From Lingula anatina (taxonomy: Eukaryota > Brachiopoda > Lingulata > Lingulida > Lingulidae), in the NCBI RefSeq assembly GCF_001039355.2, contig NW_019776068.1, forward strand, positions 267,569-331,568: a DNA stretch of 64,000 nt. Reading direction: 5' to 3'. The position numbers were made by a program, and so were the translations under genes. The notes under the pieces were generated by a model that saw only the letters and a list, made by a program, of their open reading frames with translations, searched no databases and was not told the origin of the DNA. Below, in pieces: positions 13,534-26,833 of this stretch; the first letter of the stretch is position 1, and the number at the start of each line of letters is the position of its first letter.

Positions 13534-14844
13534 AATACGATCTGACACACACCTTGAAAACGGGTAGTATGGTCTGATCTACTGGTGAATTCAGGATCAT
13601 TCAGTGCCGAGTCTGGTAGTTGGGTAGGCCTGACTTAATTTGAGCTGAGTACACCCTGGTCTTTAAAGGGGCTCTACAGAGTCAGCACCAATCACAACAG
13701 TGGCAAGAGTGGCAAAGTCATAAAAAGCTTTATCGCCATCGAAATGTTTGCCCTTTGTTTACTGCCTGGGGACTGTTTGGCCTTTGTTTTCCATGGTTCA
13801 TAAAACGGGTGCTGGGAGAGAGACAGAGAGAGAGTGAGAGAGAGAACAGCAGAAAAATATAAAAACATACATATAGGATTGTTTGCTCTCCAGTACATTA
13901 TAAAGTGCTATATTTCATGTACATGTAGATATGTTACTGATACAAATGGCTTTTTATTGTCTGATGGTTTTTGTCCAGTTCTACATATGTGTTGTATCCC
14001 ACACATCCCCAAGCATGGACAGCGGCCATTCTTTCAGTTACTGGTCAGTCGTTCAGTTATTACTGCACTTGGAAAAATATTTGATAAGTAGCAGCAGCTT
14101 CCGTTGTTTTGTGTCAGTTGGCAGTTAGTTTGACCTCCCTCTGGCCTATACTGTGTGTTATGAATGACCGGTCAAAAAAAAGAAAAGTGGCCGCTTTAAC
14201 AACAGTGTGTGTGTTTAATTTCAGCTACAAGTTTAAGATGGATGCTGAAGACAGGGTGAAAAATGATACATTTTATAATTTTTTTTTTCTCAATGTTGAA
14301 GACATTTAAAGAAGAAATGCAACGTTTTAAAACTAGTTTTGAACAATGCTTTGTGTGGGTTAGTTTTTTTATGGTTGGAGAAAAGCTATCATGACTTAAC
14401 AAAAATTTAGATTTACTGATGTTGGAAAAAAGTTGAAAACAACTTGACTGAAGAAGGCCGCAGGTTGTAAGGTGCCTCGTATTAATGGAGCCCGCTAAAA
14501 GGATTCATGAAACTTTAAACTCTTCAAGAATTTATACTCTTTTAACCAAAGCAATGTTCTCCTGATTCGAAAAGTCGAAACTCTTTTTGAAAGACTTAAC
14601 AGCCCTTGACTGGAATGTAAGCTGGGGGCAATTTGATATAACATCTAAACGCTCTTAAAGGTAGTCCTGGACGGCTAAGTGAGATGTGGAAACCCAAGTG
14701 TTCCAGGGAGACAGCTGTGGTGACAGTGTGTTGCTGGTACATTGTTACGTGCCCTGGGACGATTCAATTCAAGTGCCCACTCTAGATAAACTGTCTTAAT
14801 AAAGGTCCTTTTCAGGGCTGGAGTAATCCCCTTCTCTCTTCTCC

Positions 14845-14972
14845 NNNNNNNNNNNNNNNNNNNNNNNNNNNNNNNNNNNNNNNNNNNNNNNNNNNNNNNN
14901 NNNNNNNNNNNNNNNNNNNNNNNNNNNNNNNNNNNNNNNNNNNNNNNNNNCCCGCCCCCCCCCCCCCCCCCC
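14845..14972. other. assembly gap (106 N) followed by poly-C
   Basis: Unknown bases occupy 14845-14950, followed by a C-rich homopolymer. Copy 1 of the duplication also ends in a C run, so the gap probably reflects failure to sequence through the same C tract. Confidence 0.95.
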
Positions 14973-15068
14973 CCAGCACTCATGAGATAACTCGGGTCTG
15001 AGATCCTACTAGAAGAGAGATAGAGTTATCCTCTCTCTCTTTATCTCTCTCCCTCTCTCTCTCTCTCA

Positions 15069-16203
15069 TCCAACCTCCATGGAAACCATCCTAAAATAAG
15101 GTGGTTGTCACTAAAAGACTAAAAAAAACCTATGCAGGTGTCTGTGCAACCTCCAGGCATTTACTAATACCCAGTCACTTGTAAGCTGAGTCAGTTTCTG
15201 TTGTGTAAATGTTCCTTCTGGCCAGTTGTGCAATGGCGGTTAACATGTCTGGACAGAGAGGACTTGGGGAGGTAGCAGTGCCTGGCATCTTACTCAACTC
15301 ATTTCATGGTCCAGTATTTTATGGTGACCCTTCTGCACACGGGATTAACTTTAACTACTGCCCATTATCCACCTGAGGCAGGTGTGTTAAAGGGGACAGT
15401 TAAGTAAAATTGGGGCCCATTCACAGTTAATTGTGGCATGCTGACCAGTTGTTAGTGATTAACTGTTTTATTATAAATCAGTGGCATAGACCATTAAATT
15501 TTTTCAGTTTTTCACAATCTTTTTTGAAATTTTTACTATCTGGCTTTAAGAGTAATGCAAATTCAAGTGAGTCCATAGTAAAAGACACCTGAGTTTGCTA
15601 GGCCCACATTGCTGTAGTTCTAGAGGTATTTGATTTTGCTTTTTGAATAGATTTAGATACATCCTTCCCAAGTGAAGTATGGTGAGGTATGGTCTCTTCT
15701 CACTGAGGTTCAGGAGCTGTCATTGTTTCATGTATTGGTATATATATATATTTGTGCCAGACATAAGACTTGAACTATCCATGGCCCAAACATTTGCTTT
15801 CTTAAGGTTGGATTTGTCTGCAGTCTTGGAGCCAGACATTGGTTTCGGACCATAAACACCGACCATGTAACAAGTGACTGCTTGCCTGGGTGTCTCCCTG
15901 TCTGACAAGCTGACCAAAGTGGTCTAAATCTGTGCAGGATTAAGTAAATTGGATTACTGAACATTAAGTAAATTAAGGAACAGTTGGTCATTTATTTGGC
16001 TGTGTACGTCAAAGTGGCAATATTTGCATGGGCTGTCAATATTCAGCAAAATAAATGAGAAACAGTTGTCACTGATGGCCTGTTGAAGTTGGTCAGTCTG
16101 GACAGCTTTGGACAATATTTGCATTAGTTGTGGATATTTAACAAAATGAATGTGAAATACTTGTAATGGTCAGTCAAAATGGTCAGTTGGCCCGTAGAAT
16201 AAG
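15069..16203 (+). repeat. tandem long duplication II, copy 1 (probable haplotype duplicate)
   Basis: Runs from the sequence after a CT microsatellite to a single N at 16204. It is repeated as 16256-17391 at high identity, with only scattered substitutions. It is intronic (STK17-like gene), with no exon in it. As with the other two pairs, the copies are separated by one N plus a simple repeat. Confidence 0.85.
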
Positions 16204-16204
16204 N

Positions 16205-16254
<50 letters not shown>
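16205..16254. repeat. CT/CA compound microsatellite
   Basis: About (CT)10 followed by about (CA)14, lying at the junction between the two copies of duplication II and directly after a single N. Confidence 0.9.
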
Positions 16255-16255
<1 letters not shown>

Positions 16256-17391
16256 CCAACCTCCATGGAAACCATCCTAAAACACGGTGGTTGTCACTAA
16301 AAGACTAAAAAAACCTATGCGGGAGTCTGTGCAACCTCCAGGCATATATATACCAATACCCAGTCTGTTGTAAGCTGAGCTAGTTTCTGTTGTGTAAACG
16401 TTCCTTTTGGCCAGTTGTGCAATGGTGGTTAACAGTCTGGACAGAGAGGACTTGGGGAGGAAGCCGTGCCTGGTGTCTCACTCAACTCATTTCACGGTCC
16501 AGTATTTTATGGTGACCCTTCTGCACACGGGATTAACTTAAACTACTGCCCATTGTCCACCTGAGGCGGGTGGTGTGTTAAAGGGACAGTTAAGTAAAAT
16601 TGGGGCCCGTTCACAGTTAATTGAGGCATGCTGACCAGTTGTTAGTGATTAACTGTTTTATTATAAATCAATGGCATTTTCCATTAAATTTTTCAGTTTT
16701 TCACAATCTTCTTTGAAATTTTTACTAACTGGCTTAAAGACCAATGCAAATTCAACTGAATCCACAGTAAAAGACGTCTGAGATTGCTGGGCCCACATTG
16801 CTGTAGTTCTGGAGGTATTTGATTTTGCTTTTTGAATAGATTTAGATATATTCTTCCCAAGTGAAGTATGGTGAGGTATGGTCTCTTCTCACTGAGGTTC
16901 AGGAGCTGTCATTGTTTCATGTATTGGTATACATATATATATTTGTGCCAGACATAAGACTTGAACTATCCATGGCCCAAACATTTGCTTTCTTAAGGTT
17001 GGATTTGTCTGCAGTCTTGGAGCCAGACATTGGTTTCGGACCATAAACACTGACCATGTAACAAGTGACCGCTTGCCTGGCTGTCTCCCTGTCTGACAAG
17101 CTGACCAAAGTGGTCTTAATCTGTGCAGGATTAAGTAAATTGGATTACTGAACATTAAGTAAATTAAGGAACAGTTGGTCATTTATTTGGCTGTGTACGT
17201 CAAAGTGGCAATATTTGCATGGGCTGTCAATATTCAGCAAAATAAATGAGAAACAGTTGTCACTGATGGCCTGTTGAAGTTGGTCAGTCTGGACAGCTTT
17301 GGACAATATTTGCATTAGTTGTGGATATTTAACAAAATGAATGTGAAATACTGGTAATGGTCAGTTGAAAATGGTCAGTTGGCCCATAGAA
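16256..17391 (+). repeat. tandem long duplication II, copy 2
   Basis: Second copy of 15069-16203. Open frames in it mirror those in copy 1 on the same strand and show no domain similarity, so they are not called as genes. Unique intron sequence resumes at about 17392. Confidence 0.85.
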
Positions 17392-17974
17392 TACGCAATT
17401 TGACCCCAGGGGAAGTTTTCTTTCATGTGCAATAAGTTTTCCTTAATGTGAACATTGAAAATATTGGACTCATTATTTATAATAGGAAGCTGGTATTGAG
17501 TACAAGGTTTTACCTTGTTTTAACCCCCCCCCCCTCCAAAAAAAAAAAGAAAGAAAGAAAGAGAAAAAACTCAACTCGCCACACCCCTCAAATGTTATCA
17601 TACCTGTCCAAGTACAGGCCATAGCCTGTCTTCTCCAAACTGACCAGTGTTGATTGGTAAATCAGGCTGGCCATATTATTTCCAGCCCAGAGTACACCCC
17701 CCCTCTCACCCTGCCATACCTAGGGTAGTGGTCAGTGTACATACCAGACCCAGCAGTGGTCAAACTGCCCCAGCAGGGCAGGAAGTGGCCAAAATACCAG
17801 TCCACTTGATCCACTGCCCATCTTGATGACCACACACCTTTGCTGCTATATTTACTACTGCTACAGAGATTATGTTTCTGGCTATGTCTGTGTTTGTGTG
17901 TCTGTTAGATTTGACTTGTACTACTAGAGTGAATTCCGGAGCCTCCCTCCCTCTCTCTCTCTCTTTCTCTCTTT

Positions 17975-18030
<56 letters not shown>

Positions 18031-19695
18031 CCTCATGAAAACAAAACGATCTTCCTTGGTCAGAAATAATTAGGCATTGGAAGTTTAAAAGTTCATCCAC
18101 ATATTTTGACCACTTGACTTGTTGACCAGTAGATGCCAGCTTAAAGCATAGGGCGTGGCCTTACTTAAAGTGCCTGCAGTTTTTCTGCAAAGACTATTAA
18201 ATAGACTGAGTATAATTTATTGTGCACTGGTCAGAGACTGATTTTGATTTGTAAAATCAAGGTGAATTGGGTTAGAATTAACTTTGAAGAGGTAAAAAAC
18301 TTATCAAATTCCACACAGTTAGCAAGATACAGGACTTTTTCAGGCAGATAAGGGGGGAAAATATTCAGGAATTATTTGTAATAAGGAAAGGGTTTCGTCA
18401 ATGTCGTCAATGGATTAAGGCTTATATTTTAGGTTTATATTGCGTTAAAGTGTCATGGCTAGTCTTGATTTAGTCAGTGTGTTGGTAAAGAAGTAAAGCG
18501 ATTGGAAATGGTTGATAATGGATTGAGTCTGGAATCATATTTCTGTGGATTAGAAAAGTGCTTGGTTGCAGGTTTTCGTGCCCTGTGCTAGATTTTTGTC
18601 AGCAGACAGTCACTGGACGGAATTACAAAGATCAGACCAAGGTTAACTTGGTTAGGAGGAAAAATTTTGGGTTATGTAAGAAACATGCATGGGTCGGACA
18701 GACAGAGGCCTTTGATATAAGGAAAAAATAATGATAAGGGAAAAAATATAATAGTTGTTTTACAAAAAAAAAGTATTTTATGGATTTTTTTATTATTATT
18801 TTTTTTTTTTTAGAGGTGGAAAGAATATTTGGAGAAGAAAGGAAGAAAGAAAAATTATTTTAAAAAATTACTTTCACATAAAGTCCATAATAAGATTGGT
18901 TATCTTTGTGTCACAAGAAAGTGTCTCTAAAAGATTTGAAATAAAACCATGTTCTTAATCCATGAAAACACCTTGTAATAAACTAATGGCACATCTTAAA
19001 TATACAGGAAAAACTCCATGGTGGTTATTATTTGTGAGGAAATCAATATTTACTTAATTGCTTGCATTTTTTACTCTTAGAACAGCAAAAGCGTATATGA
19101 AATTCTGTAGATTGTGAATCAGAATGACATTTAACATTATCCCTGAAATTGAATACGACAACCAATCTTACATAATTCTGGGACTGTAATGAAAAAATGA
19201 GACTGCTGTAAAGGTTGTTTGATGAGTTTTTCCTTGAACTTGCTCTGATCCCTGCACAGCAAATACTGAAGTGTTGTGGCAGAATGGAGAAACAGGAAGC
19301 AAATATTTACAGTAGGAGAGGTAGAGAGACGGAGACACCTGAGGGTGCGAGGGACGTACAACCTGGGAGAGATTTACACATGTACCACTTACTACAGCTG
19401 AGCACTGAAGATTGTGTAATCTTCCAGAGTTGTATTTTATGTGTACATTTTAGAATCATGTTGGAGTATGTGGAGCATGTTTAAGGCTATAGATAGGTGA
19501 CTAGTAGGGTGGTTACTCCTCTTGTTTTCATGGATGTGCACAGCTTGAGATAAGAGGAGAGCGGTGTTGGTTGAATACATGATAACAGTTTAGTGTTTTT
19601 ATGGGAGTTTCTTAGAACTGTCTGCACATTTTTTAAATGAATTTCTCAAGGATCTGATTTCACTACTTCTATGTGTGCTGTTACCTAAAATGTCC

Positions 19696-19739
<44 letters not shown>

Positions 19740-20879
19740 ATCTACAAGTCACTGGAGAAAAACGTGAGGGGGGGGGGAGGGGGACTAAATTGTCTCACTT
19801 TCAAGATTTGATTTTTTATTTTGAAAAATGAATGGCTGCCTTTGATACCCACTATCAAATATCCAGGAAATGGGTTTTCAAATAAACACTGTAAATTGTC
19901 TTGTACAACCATTAGCAAAGAAATTGTATTTGTATATGAAAATAAACTTGAAAGTGCAATTCCATTAAATTGTTTATGGTTTTTTAACACTGAAGATACT
20001 GCTTTGACTTTTTTCTCTATTTTCTTGTGATTTGCTTTTTCTGGGGCACACAAAAACCTAGCATTCTGTCATGATTTAGCTGTAAATCTTTAGGCCAGAA
20101 GCATTCCTTTACTTTAACCCCCATTTGTTTTCAAAATAAATTAAAGCACACTGTGCTAAACCAACAGTCTCATTTAGATAAGATTTATTAGTATGGATGA
20201 AAAAATCTTACAGCAAATATATCTTAATTAAACACTCCTATAAGTTCCATGAAGCCTGGCTTCTGCAAAGTTGCTAAAGGAAGACAGATGACTTCCGTTC
20301 TGTCTCAGGTGGATATTTAAAAGGTGGAATCACCATCACACTTTTTATGAGAGGTTTACATGTGTAGAACAAGTGTAGCTTCCGTTTGACGTAATGCGTT
20401 ATTAAATCCAGTGGCACACCAAGGATATCCAGGAAAAAGGGAGGGGGGGGGGACTTTTTTTTCTTCAGCATCTTTATCTCGTTTTTATTTTCTTCACTGT
20501 GTTATATAAAACATTCATCTTCCTCTTGGAGAAATGTACATTTGCTACCATGATTTGTGTGTGGACTTACTGAAATAACTTGAAGACTGTTTTTTTTTAG
20601 GATACATCCTCATTAATGTTTTAGACCGTGTTTGTCAGTCCTCTTGGTTTGATAACTAAACGTAATTTCAACATGTTAAAACTTGTGCCATCTGTACAGA
20701 CAGTGCAATAAATTGCCGTTTTGTATTGTTGGGATTTAGATTTGTTATGAGTCATGTTGTACCAACTTGTTCAACTTCCTCTTGACTTTAATGTTTGTTC
20801 ATTGTTATTTATGTGCACAGAAGGCCATAGGGGAAAAATTTTTACCCTTCCTGCATTTTTACTGTAAGATTAATTTCAG

Positions 20880-20880
20880 T

Positions 20881-20921
<41 letters not shown>
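20880..20921. repeat. (TAC)n microsatellite
   Basis: About 14 perfect TAC/ACT units inside the intron. Any open frame across it (poly-tyrosine) is low-complexity translation, not a gene. Confidence 0.95.
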
Positions 20922-20922
<1 letters not shown>

Positions 20923-22051
20923 AAATTCTGTTTGGCAAAACTAGCTGAACCATTTACCTTTTTCAGTCATGTTCTTTGGATTCACTTTCAAAATTAAAAT
21001 TAACAATGCTCTGACGATGAAATGGCCTGTACACGTGTGATTAATTTACAATATATTGAGATGTGCAGTCCGAAGTATTTGATATGATTTATCAACTCCT
21101 TTGTATTAACAGTTGACCAAAATAAGATACGTTTTAACTACCTGCAAAACAAAATAAGAAAATGTTGTCAGCACAAAAAAATTATGTCCATTGTCTCTGA
21201 CAGTACTGCTATCTTCATTGTAGGCGGTGTTCCCACTGTTATATTTGACCTCAGATGTGGAGTTTACCTGGTAGGGACAATACTACAATGGCTTCTGTCA
21301 CCCTCGGGCAGCCATGTTGATGTTAATGCTCAAGGGTCCTTGTGTATACTAGTATCTAACTGACACTCACCGATTCCTTGAATGGCGTATGACCATAAAA
21401 TAAGCAGTCATCAATACAGCTTTATTTAGCCAACTTCTGAATATTTAGACCTTGGGAGGCTAAAAATTGTGTTTTCTGAGCTAATTTTCTGGGTCTCTTG
21501 TGTGGATGAGGGACACTGCCAGTATAACTTGCCACACCATGAGCAACAGCTTCATCTCTCCCTCTCTCTCTCTCTCTCTCCTACCAAAAATAAATAAGGC
21601 CCATATGCAGGCCCATCAAGCAACCAAACTTGAATGTAGCCCTTTCTCTTACTTTCCAACCAAAGGATGAATTGAGCATTTCTCTTACTTTCCATCCAAA
21701 ATGATTACATTTTTTCTCACTGTCTTCAGTCCAAAATGATTATATAGCTTTCCCAAATTCCAACAAAAAATGTGTTGGGTACACATGCACCCCCTGAGTA
21801 TGCAATAAGCATTAACATTTTTTCATGTCAGAACTTCTGAAGAATAGAATGCCTCTGTAACTTTAAGATATCATATTCTCAGAAAGTTCTTTGATCAATA
21901 ATGTAGGGCTCAGTCAAGCAAAGACGAGTTAATCGTGAAGAAGTGATATGTGTATCTGTCGATCTTTTTGGACTTGGTGTTTGCCAGTGTTGCATTATGA
22001 TCAAAAGCTTCTTTAAAGCTTAATTGCTCCCTCATGGGATTTTAGTAAAAT

Positions 22052-22105
<54 letters not shown>

Positions 22106-22111
22106 TGTGTG
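22052..22111. repeat. poly-T followed by (TG)n
   Basis: A T run of about 40 followed by about ten TG units. A simple repeat in the intron. Confidence 0.9.
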
Positions 22112-23852
22112 TTGGTGCTTTTGAGTAACAGTGATGATGGAATTATTTTTGAAGGTGCCCATGTAATATAAGGTAACATAACATATCATAATGTAACATA
22201 GACATTCTATGATGATCAGGCCCATGGGGGAGAAATGAAAAACTGCAAATAACAGGGAACTAAGTTTTATTATTGCAGCAGACACATTTATGTGGTACAG
22301 CTAACACAATCAGTTTGTACACATGGTTATCCTTTTTAAGGGCTTCTTTATACCAGCAATGGTGCCAGAGGTGTGGATTTTTAGTATGCTGCCCCCATGT
22401 TGTATTTGTATGAAATTGGTCGGTCTTGCCAGTGTTTCATAAAGAGTGCAGGTTTCACAAATTGTTTTCTTTGTGTCATAACAGTAGAAGAAACCTGGGT
22501 TGACTTCATTACATCCTCCAGGGTGCTTTTCAAGTTCTAACACCTTCCTTCCACCTAAAGAAGAAAATGTTTCTAAAAGAAGTATAAAAAAGCAGGAAAA
22601 CTGGGAGGAGGGGGAATAGTGAAAAATTTCCCATTGGCAAATAGAATTCAAATAAAAACTTCTAATATAGCGATAAATGTGCCGTCCAAGGATATCAGTT
22701 ATTTACACAAGGTACATTATACAGCAAGTCATTATTTACAGTGCACGAGTTGGAAGAATGGAAGTGTATCGCAGGAGCAGGCTGTTTGATCTTCCGCACT
22801 GTCATCTCATTTGATCTTCATAGAGGAAATCTTTTTGATCTTCGAAGCGTGTAATGGGAAAAACTGTTCCAGCTTGAACGGTGTAACTGTAGGCATAATG
22901 TTACATTTTCCCCTTAGTAAGGTTTGCTGGGCCAGATAGGGCTGGTGTTTGTTGGTAAGCTGCCGAGTTCACTGCAGGAACAAATTGGACCACAAGTTGA
23001 CCTCAATCTGAAAAGATGATGTCAAAAAAAATCCTACTGGAAAATTTTAGAAGAGATTGAGAGAAAATGTTGTATTTTTATCGTAATAACTCATCATCAC
23101 ATGGCTAGATTGTTAAATGTCAATAGGAACTTGTCTTTTTTTAAAGTGCATAATTAATTTCTGGTCTGAAATTTCCCAGGGGTGAATACTAGTAAGGGTT
23201 TTGGATGTCTTAGTTGTGGTATTGGTTGTTACTGTTAAACATAGTGTGGGTGCAGCACAGGTGCATTTTTAATTTTCATCCTCCCTACCCAGATACCCAA
23301 CTGCATTGGATTTATAAATATATTTTTAAATCTTACTTGGAAAAGGTATTCTCATCTAACTTTCAACAGATTCCCTTATGGTTTTTATCTCCAAGGTAGT
23401 TTTGATCTGTGCCAACATTTGTTTGGTAAGATAAGATGCACTGTTGTTGGTTTCTGACTGTGGATACCTTTTTGCAAACCAGCCGTGAAAATACCTCTCC
23501 CAAAAAACAGTTATAGTAAAGGAACAGACACAGAGATTGATTGGTTTCACCAGCATTGTTGCTGTAACGTAAGGAATAAATCTTGACATTTGTTGGCTGG
23601 AGATGTTTCTTCTCCAACCGTCCGTAAAATACCAAGGGAGTCATCTTGAATTTATTAGTCAGTTTGTTCTTTCTTCTTCTGAAACTTCTGAAGACTAATT
23701 GCTGTTGTTAACAAGGAATTACCTGTACCTGGATATCATGAATTGCAAAAAAAAAAAGAAAAAAAATTCTTGTTGGCAGAGGTCACCTGCCAACCTGATT
23801 ATTTAGGGAATCACTTTTCCCTTGTCAGTGCAAAAGTTTGGGGCTGCAGGCC

Positions 23853-23883
<31 letters not shown>

Positions 23884-25175
23884 GTTTTTTTTTTTTTTTT
23901 AATCATGTCTCACCTTTGTCTTGGTACTTCATGCTGTCATGGCAGTCCTATTGTTTCAGGATCAGAATACAGTGACTACGCTTATTACAGGATAACACGG
24001 CCTTTAACCAAGTAGATGGATAATTTTAGCCAAATTAATTGTCTGAACTAAATGAGTTATGAATATTAGTGAAGAATAGAAACATATTTGAATTTCCCTT
24101 GACTAGAGTAGAATATCTGAAGCATATGATTTATTTTTATTTTTATTTTTATTTTTATTTATTTATTTTTTTTATCAGGAAAAGAATTAATACTTTTTCA
24201 TTTTGTAAAGATGTAATTAATAACATTGGAAGGGCAGTTTATTATAACTTATGTCCCAGCATAAACTCTGGGACTTGTCACTTTATTCTTTTGGTGGTGT
24301 CATGGCAGAGCAGGGACAGCAGGGCAGACATATCATGTGCATGTTGAAAACACATGCAGTCTCTTTCTTTTTGTATTACATGCATTTGTACTCTCTCACA
24401 CTCATTACTCTTTCATGCACACACACACTCTCACACACACACATTTGCATGCGAAAACATGTATTTATCTTTCGACAAATCTTTCAGCTTTTGTAGTTGG
24501 TTGCCATGGTATTTTGTTCCCTGCAAACCAGTTGCTTATTCTCAGCATTTATGTTATTGCGATACATTTCTCTTCTGGAAACTTCATGGCAAATTTCATT
24601 TCAATCTTCTTTCCTCTGCCAGAAGAGAGTGATGGTTACTACTTGAAGCTGGTATAAATTTGGCCCATCTTCTTCACCAGTACTTGAGAAGAGGGTGGAA
24701 AACTGGCATCTCAGTACTCGAGTGTGACCATTTTGAATCTAAACAGTAGTATCCCATGGTTGCTGTTGCTTTGTTTCTTCTCTTATTGGAATAAAGTACT
24801 AAAGGATTATGATATTTTTCCAGTTAACCCTCTATTATTATTAGTATGATATTTTCTTTCTTATTTTGTGTTATTTTTATTTATCAAATCTGAATTAAGC
24901 CACAGGTGTGTCTTCTCTTTTCACCTGTTTGTGATATGAAAAAAAAAAAAAACTTACAGGACTAAACGTTGGGAAACATACAATATCTAAATATTGGGAA
25001 ACAAATTATATAGATAAAGTTTTGTGCAGGAAAAGCTTAATTACAACTAAACATAGTAGCGAAAGAACACAGGAAGTGAGCTCTTTGTCAGAATAAAACT
25101 GGGTGTCAGACCAGCATGTTTGACCTGGGAGGAATTTGACCCCTTGACCCCTGGTCAGGAGCAGAAGGAGATTAA

Positions 25176-25442
25176 GGCTTCGTTCACATGCAATGTCTAT
25201 TTTCTAAATTCTATTTTCTATTCGCGCTATCTTATGATCACGGTCTGTGCACTGAATATCCCGCCGCGTAATTACTGGCAGCGCGAGCCAGTTACTTATA
25301 GTAACTTATAGTAACTTATAGTAACTGGCTCGCGCTGCCAGTAATTACGCGGCGGGATATTCAGTGCACAGACCGTGATCATAAGACATGCTGCAAATAG
25401 AAAATAGAATTTAGAAAATAGACATTGCATGTGAACGAAGCC
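25176..25442. mobile_element. 267-bp near-perfect foldback MITE with TAA target duplication (PIF/Harbinger-like)
   Basis: The element begins GGCTTCGTTCACATG and ends with its reverse complement, CATGTGAACGAAGCC. Almost the whole length is one inverted repeat around a small core of TTATAGTAAC units, with a few mismatches near 25225 and 25390. It is flanked by TAA at 25173-25175 and 25443-25445. A 3-bp TWA duplication is the hallmark of PIF/Harbinger transposons; that family assignment rests on the duplication only. A second partial copy lies at 57687-57753. It is non-coding, and the mirrored open frames on the two strands come from the palindrome. Confidence 0.85.
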
Positions 25443-25879
25443 TAACATTGGGCACTGAAAGCCACTTGACATGAGAGGGAGAGAGAGAAAACAAAAAAAA
25501 AATGGAGAGAGAGTCAGACAGAGAGTAAAATAATGGAGGGGGTATGGAATCCTTCCCTTAGCACTATTAAAAGTTTGCAACCATATTGCAGCAAATTTGC
25601 AAAAAGGAATTGCAGTTTACAGCAACATTACAGCAAATTTGCAACAGGCGTAAAGTTTTGCTAAGGGTTACAAACGGCTTGATATGACAAGAGTTAACAG
25701 GTTGTAAAAAGAAAAAAATTGGATGTCTGGGTTTGAGAATAATGACACAAAGTTCAAAAGACCATTTTTTTAAAAGAATTCATAAGGTTCAGTCTAAAAG
25801 GCATACATACAAACATTTTGAAACAATCACATTCTTTTTATCAGAAATTGAATTCTATCAATATTTTGTTTTCTTTCAG

Positions 25880-26006
25880 CCTCAGAACATTCTCCTGACC
25901 AATCCTCATCCCCATGGCGACGTCAAGTTATGTGACTTTGGTTTTGCGCGATTGGTCAACTATGGAGAAGACATCAGGGACATCATTGGGACGCCAGACT
26001 ATGTTG
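25880..26006 (+). CDS. STK17: STK17-like kinase exon: catalytic loop end, DFG, activation loop
   Basis: Acceptor TTTCAG at 25874-25879 and donor GTGAGT at 26007. The exon continues directly from HLDLK with PQNILLTNPHPHGD, then KLCDFGFARL (DFG motif) and IIGTPDYV (start of the P+1 loop). It ends with one base of the Ala codon of APE, which is completed in the next exon. All catalytic residues in this part are intact. Confidence 0.95.
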
Positions 26007-26390
26007 GTGAGTAGCATGGTGAAAAATATCATACAAAAAAAGAAAGTCTTCTGGATTTATCTGGATATTTGTTATAAGGATAACAAATTTAAAAAAAAAA
26101 AAAAAACAATTTAGTGACACTCCACCCCCCCTCCCCTCAGAAAGATGTAGGCTTTTTGTGCTTGTATTTTCATAGTTATTGAATTTTTTCATTTATCTCT
26201 TATATTGAGATTTTCCTTAACAGAAAAATGCTATTGAAGAACATTTGCATTTAAATTGTAAAGGGAGACTTGAATTAAGACATTCAAAAGGAGAAATTGG
26301 TGAAATGGAATGGATATTTTGGAGGTTAAAGTACGAATTTGCAAGGAATCTGTTGCTGTAAATGACTGTGATATTTTGTGTGTGTTTCAG

Positions 26391-26439
26391 CACCAGAAGT
26401 TCTAAGTTATGAGCCCATAGGTACCTACACAGATATATG
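26391..26439 (+). CDS. STK17: STK17-like kinase short exon: APE motif and helix F start
   Basis: A 49-nt exon with acceptor TTTCAG ending at 26390 and donor GT at 26440. It supplies APEVLSYEPIGTYTDI and the first two bases of Trp. The frame joins exactly on both sides (G|CA and TG|G). Confidence 0.92.
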
Positions 26440-26833
26440 GTTAGTATTTCTAATGTACTGAGAAAGTTGGCGACCAAAAGAAAGAAGATTGGGTGCATGA
26501 TTGGAATATGTTAACGTTTGTTATAATGGAATGAAATATGCTTGCATTTCTTGTGTCTCAAATGTGTCACTTTGCAATGACTTAGCAAAAAAAAAAAAAC
26601 TTGGTTCTGCAGTACAATACTCTGAGATGTCACCTTGTATTTTTAATCATGCAAGTAAAGCTTTCTCTACTAGGAGATAGGTCTGTCCCCCATTAGTAAT
26701 TATACATTTCTTTATGTAAGTACTAGTTTACATTTAAGTTCATGCCTTCTGTTGAAATATCAAACTAGTATTCCCTTATTTCATGCATATTCTGTTCTTC
26801 CCCCAATCCATGCCATGTTTTCTTTGTTCCCAG

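Larger units (their letters stand above)
11119..14844 (+). repeat. tandem long duplication I, copy 2 (probable haplotype duplicate)
   Basis: Second copy of the 7219-11117 block, starting directly after the single N at 11118 and ending where a 106-N gap begins. It carries its own copy of the kinase exon and of all flanking intron landmarks. It differs from copy 1 by substitutions, a 105-bp deletion, and a 570-bp stretch (12963-13533) that replaces most of the foldback element. Confidence 0.85.
17392..25175 (+). other. intron of STK17-like gene, no gene seen
   Basis: Unique intronic sequence. It contains several simple repeats: a CT/CA compound tract (about 17946-18028), a CT tract (19700-19736), a (TAC)n tract (20880-20921), a T run followed by (TG)n (22052-22111), a CT tract (23859-23883), and an ATTTTT-type run near 24130-24175. 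No exon with kinase or other domain content was recognised on either strand. Confidence 0.65.

Noticed and set aside
14675-14983. Minus-strand frame of 102 codons
   Set aside because: It runs through 106 unknown bases and a poly-C tract.
25120-25580. Two overlapping open frames on opposite strands sharing MITVCALNIPPRNYWQREP
   Set aside because: The shared peptide is produced by the two arms of the foldback MITE read on opposite strands, so these are not genes.
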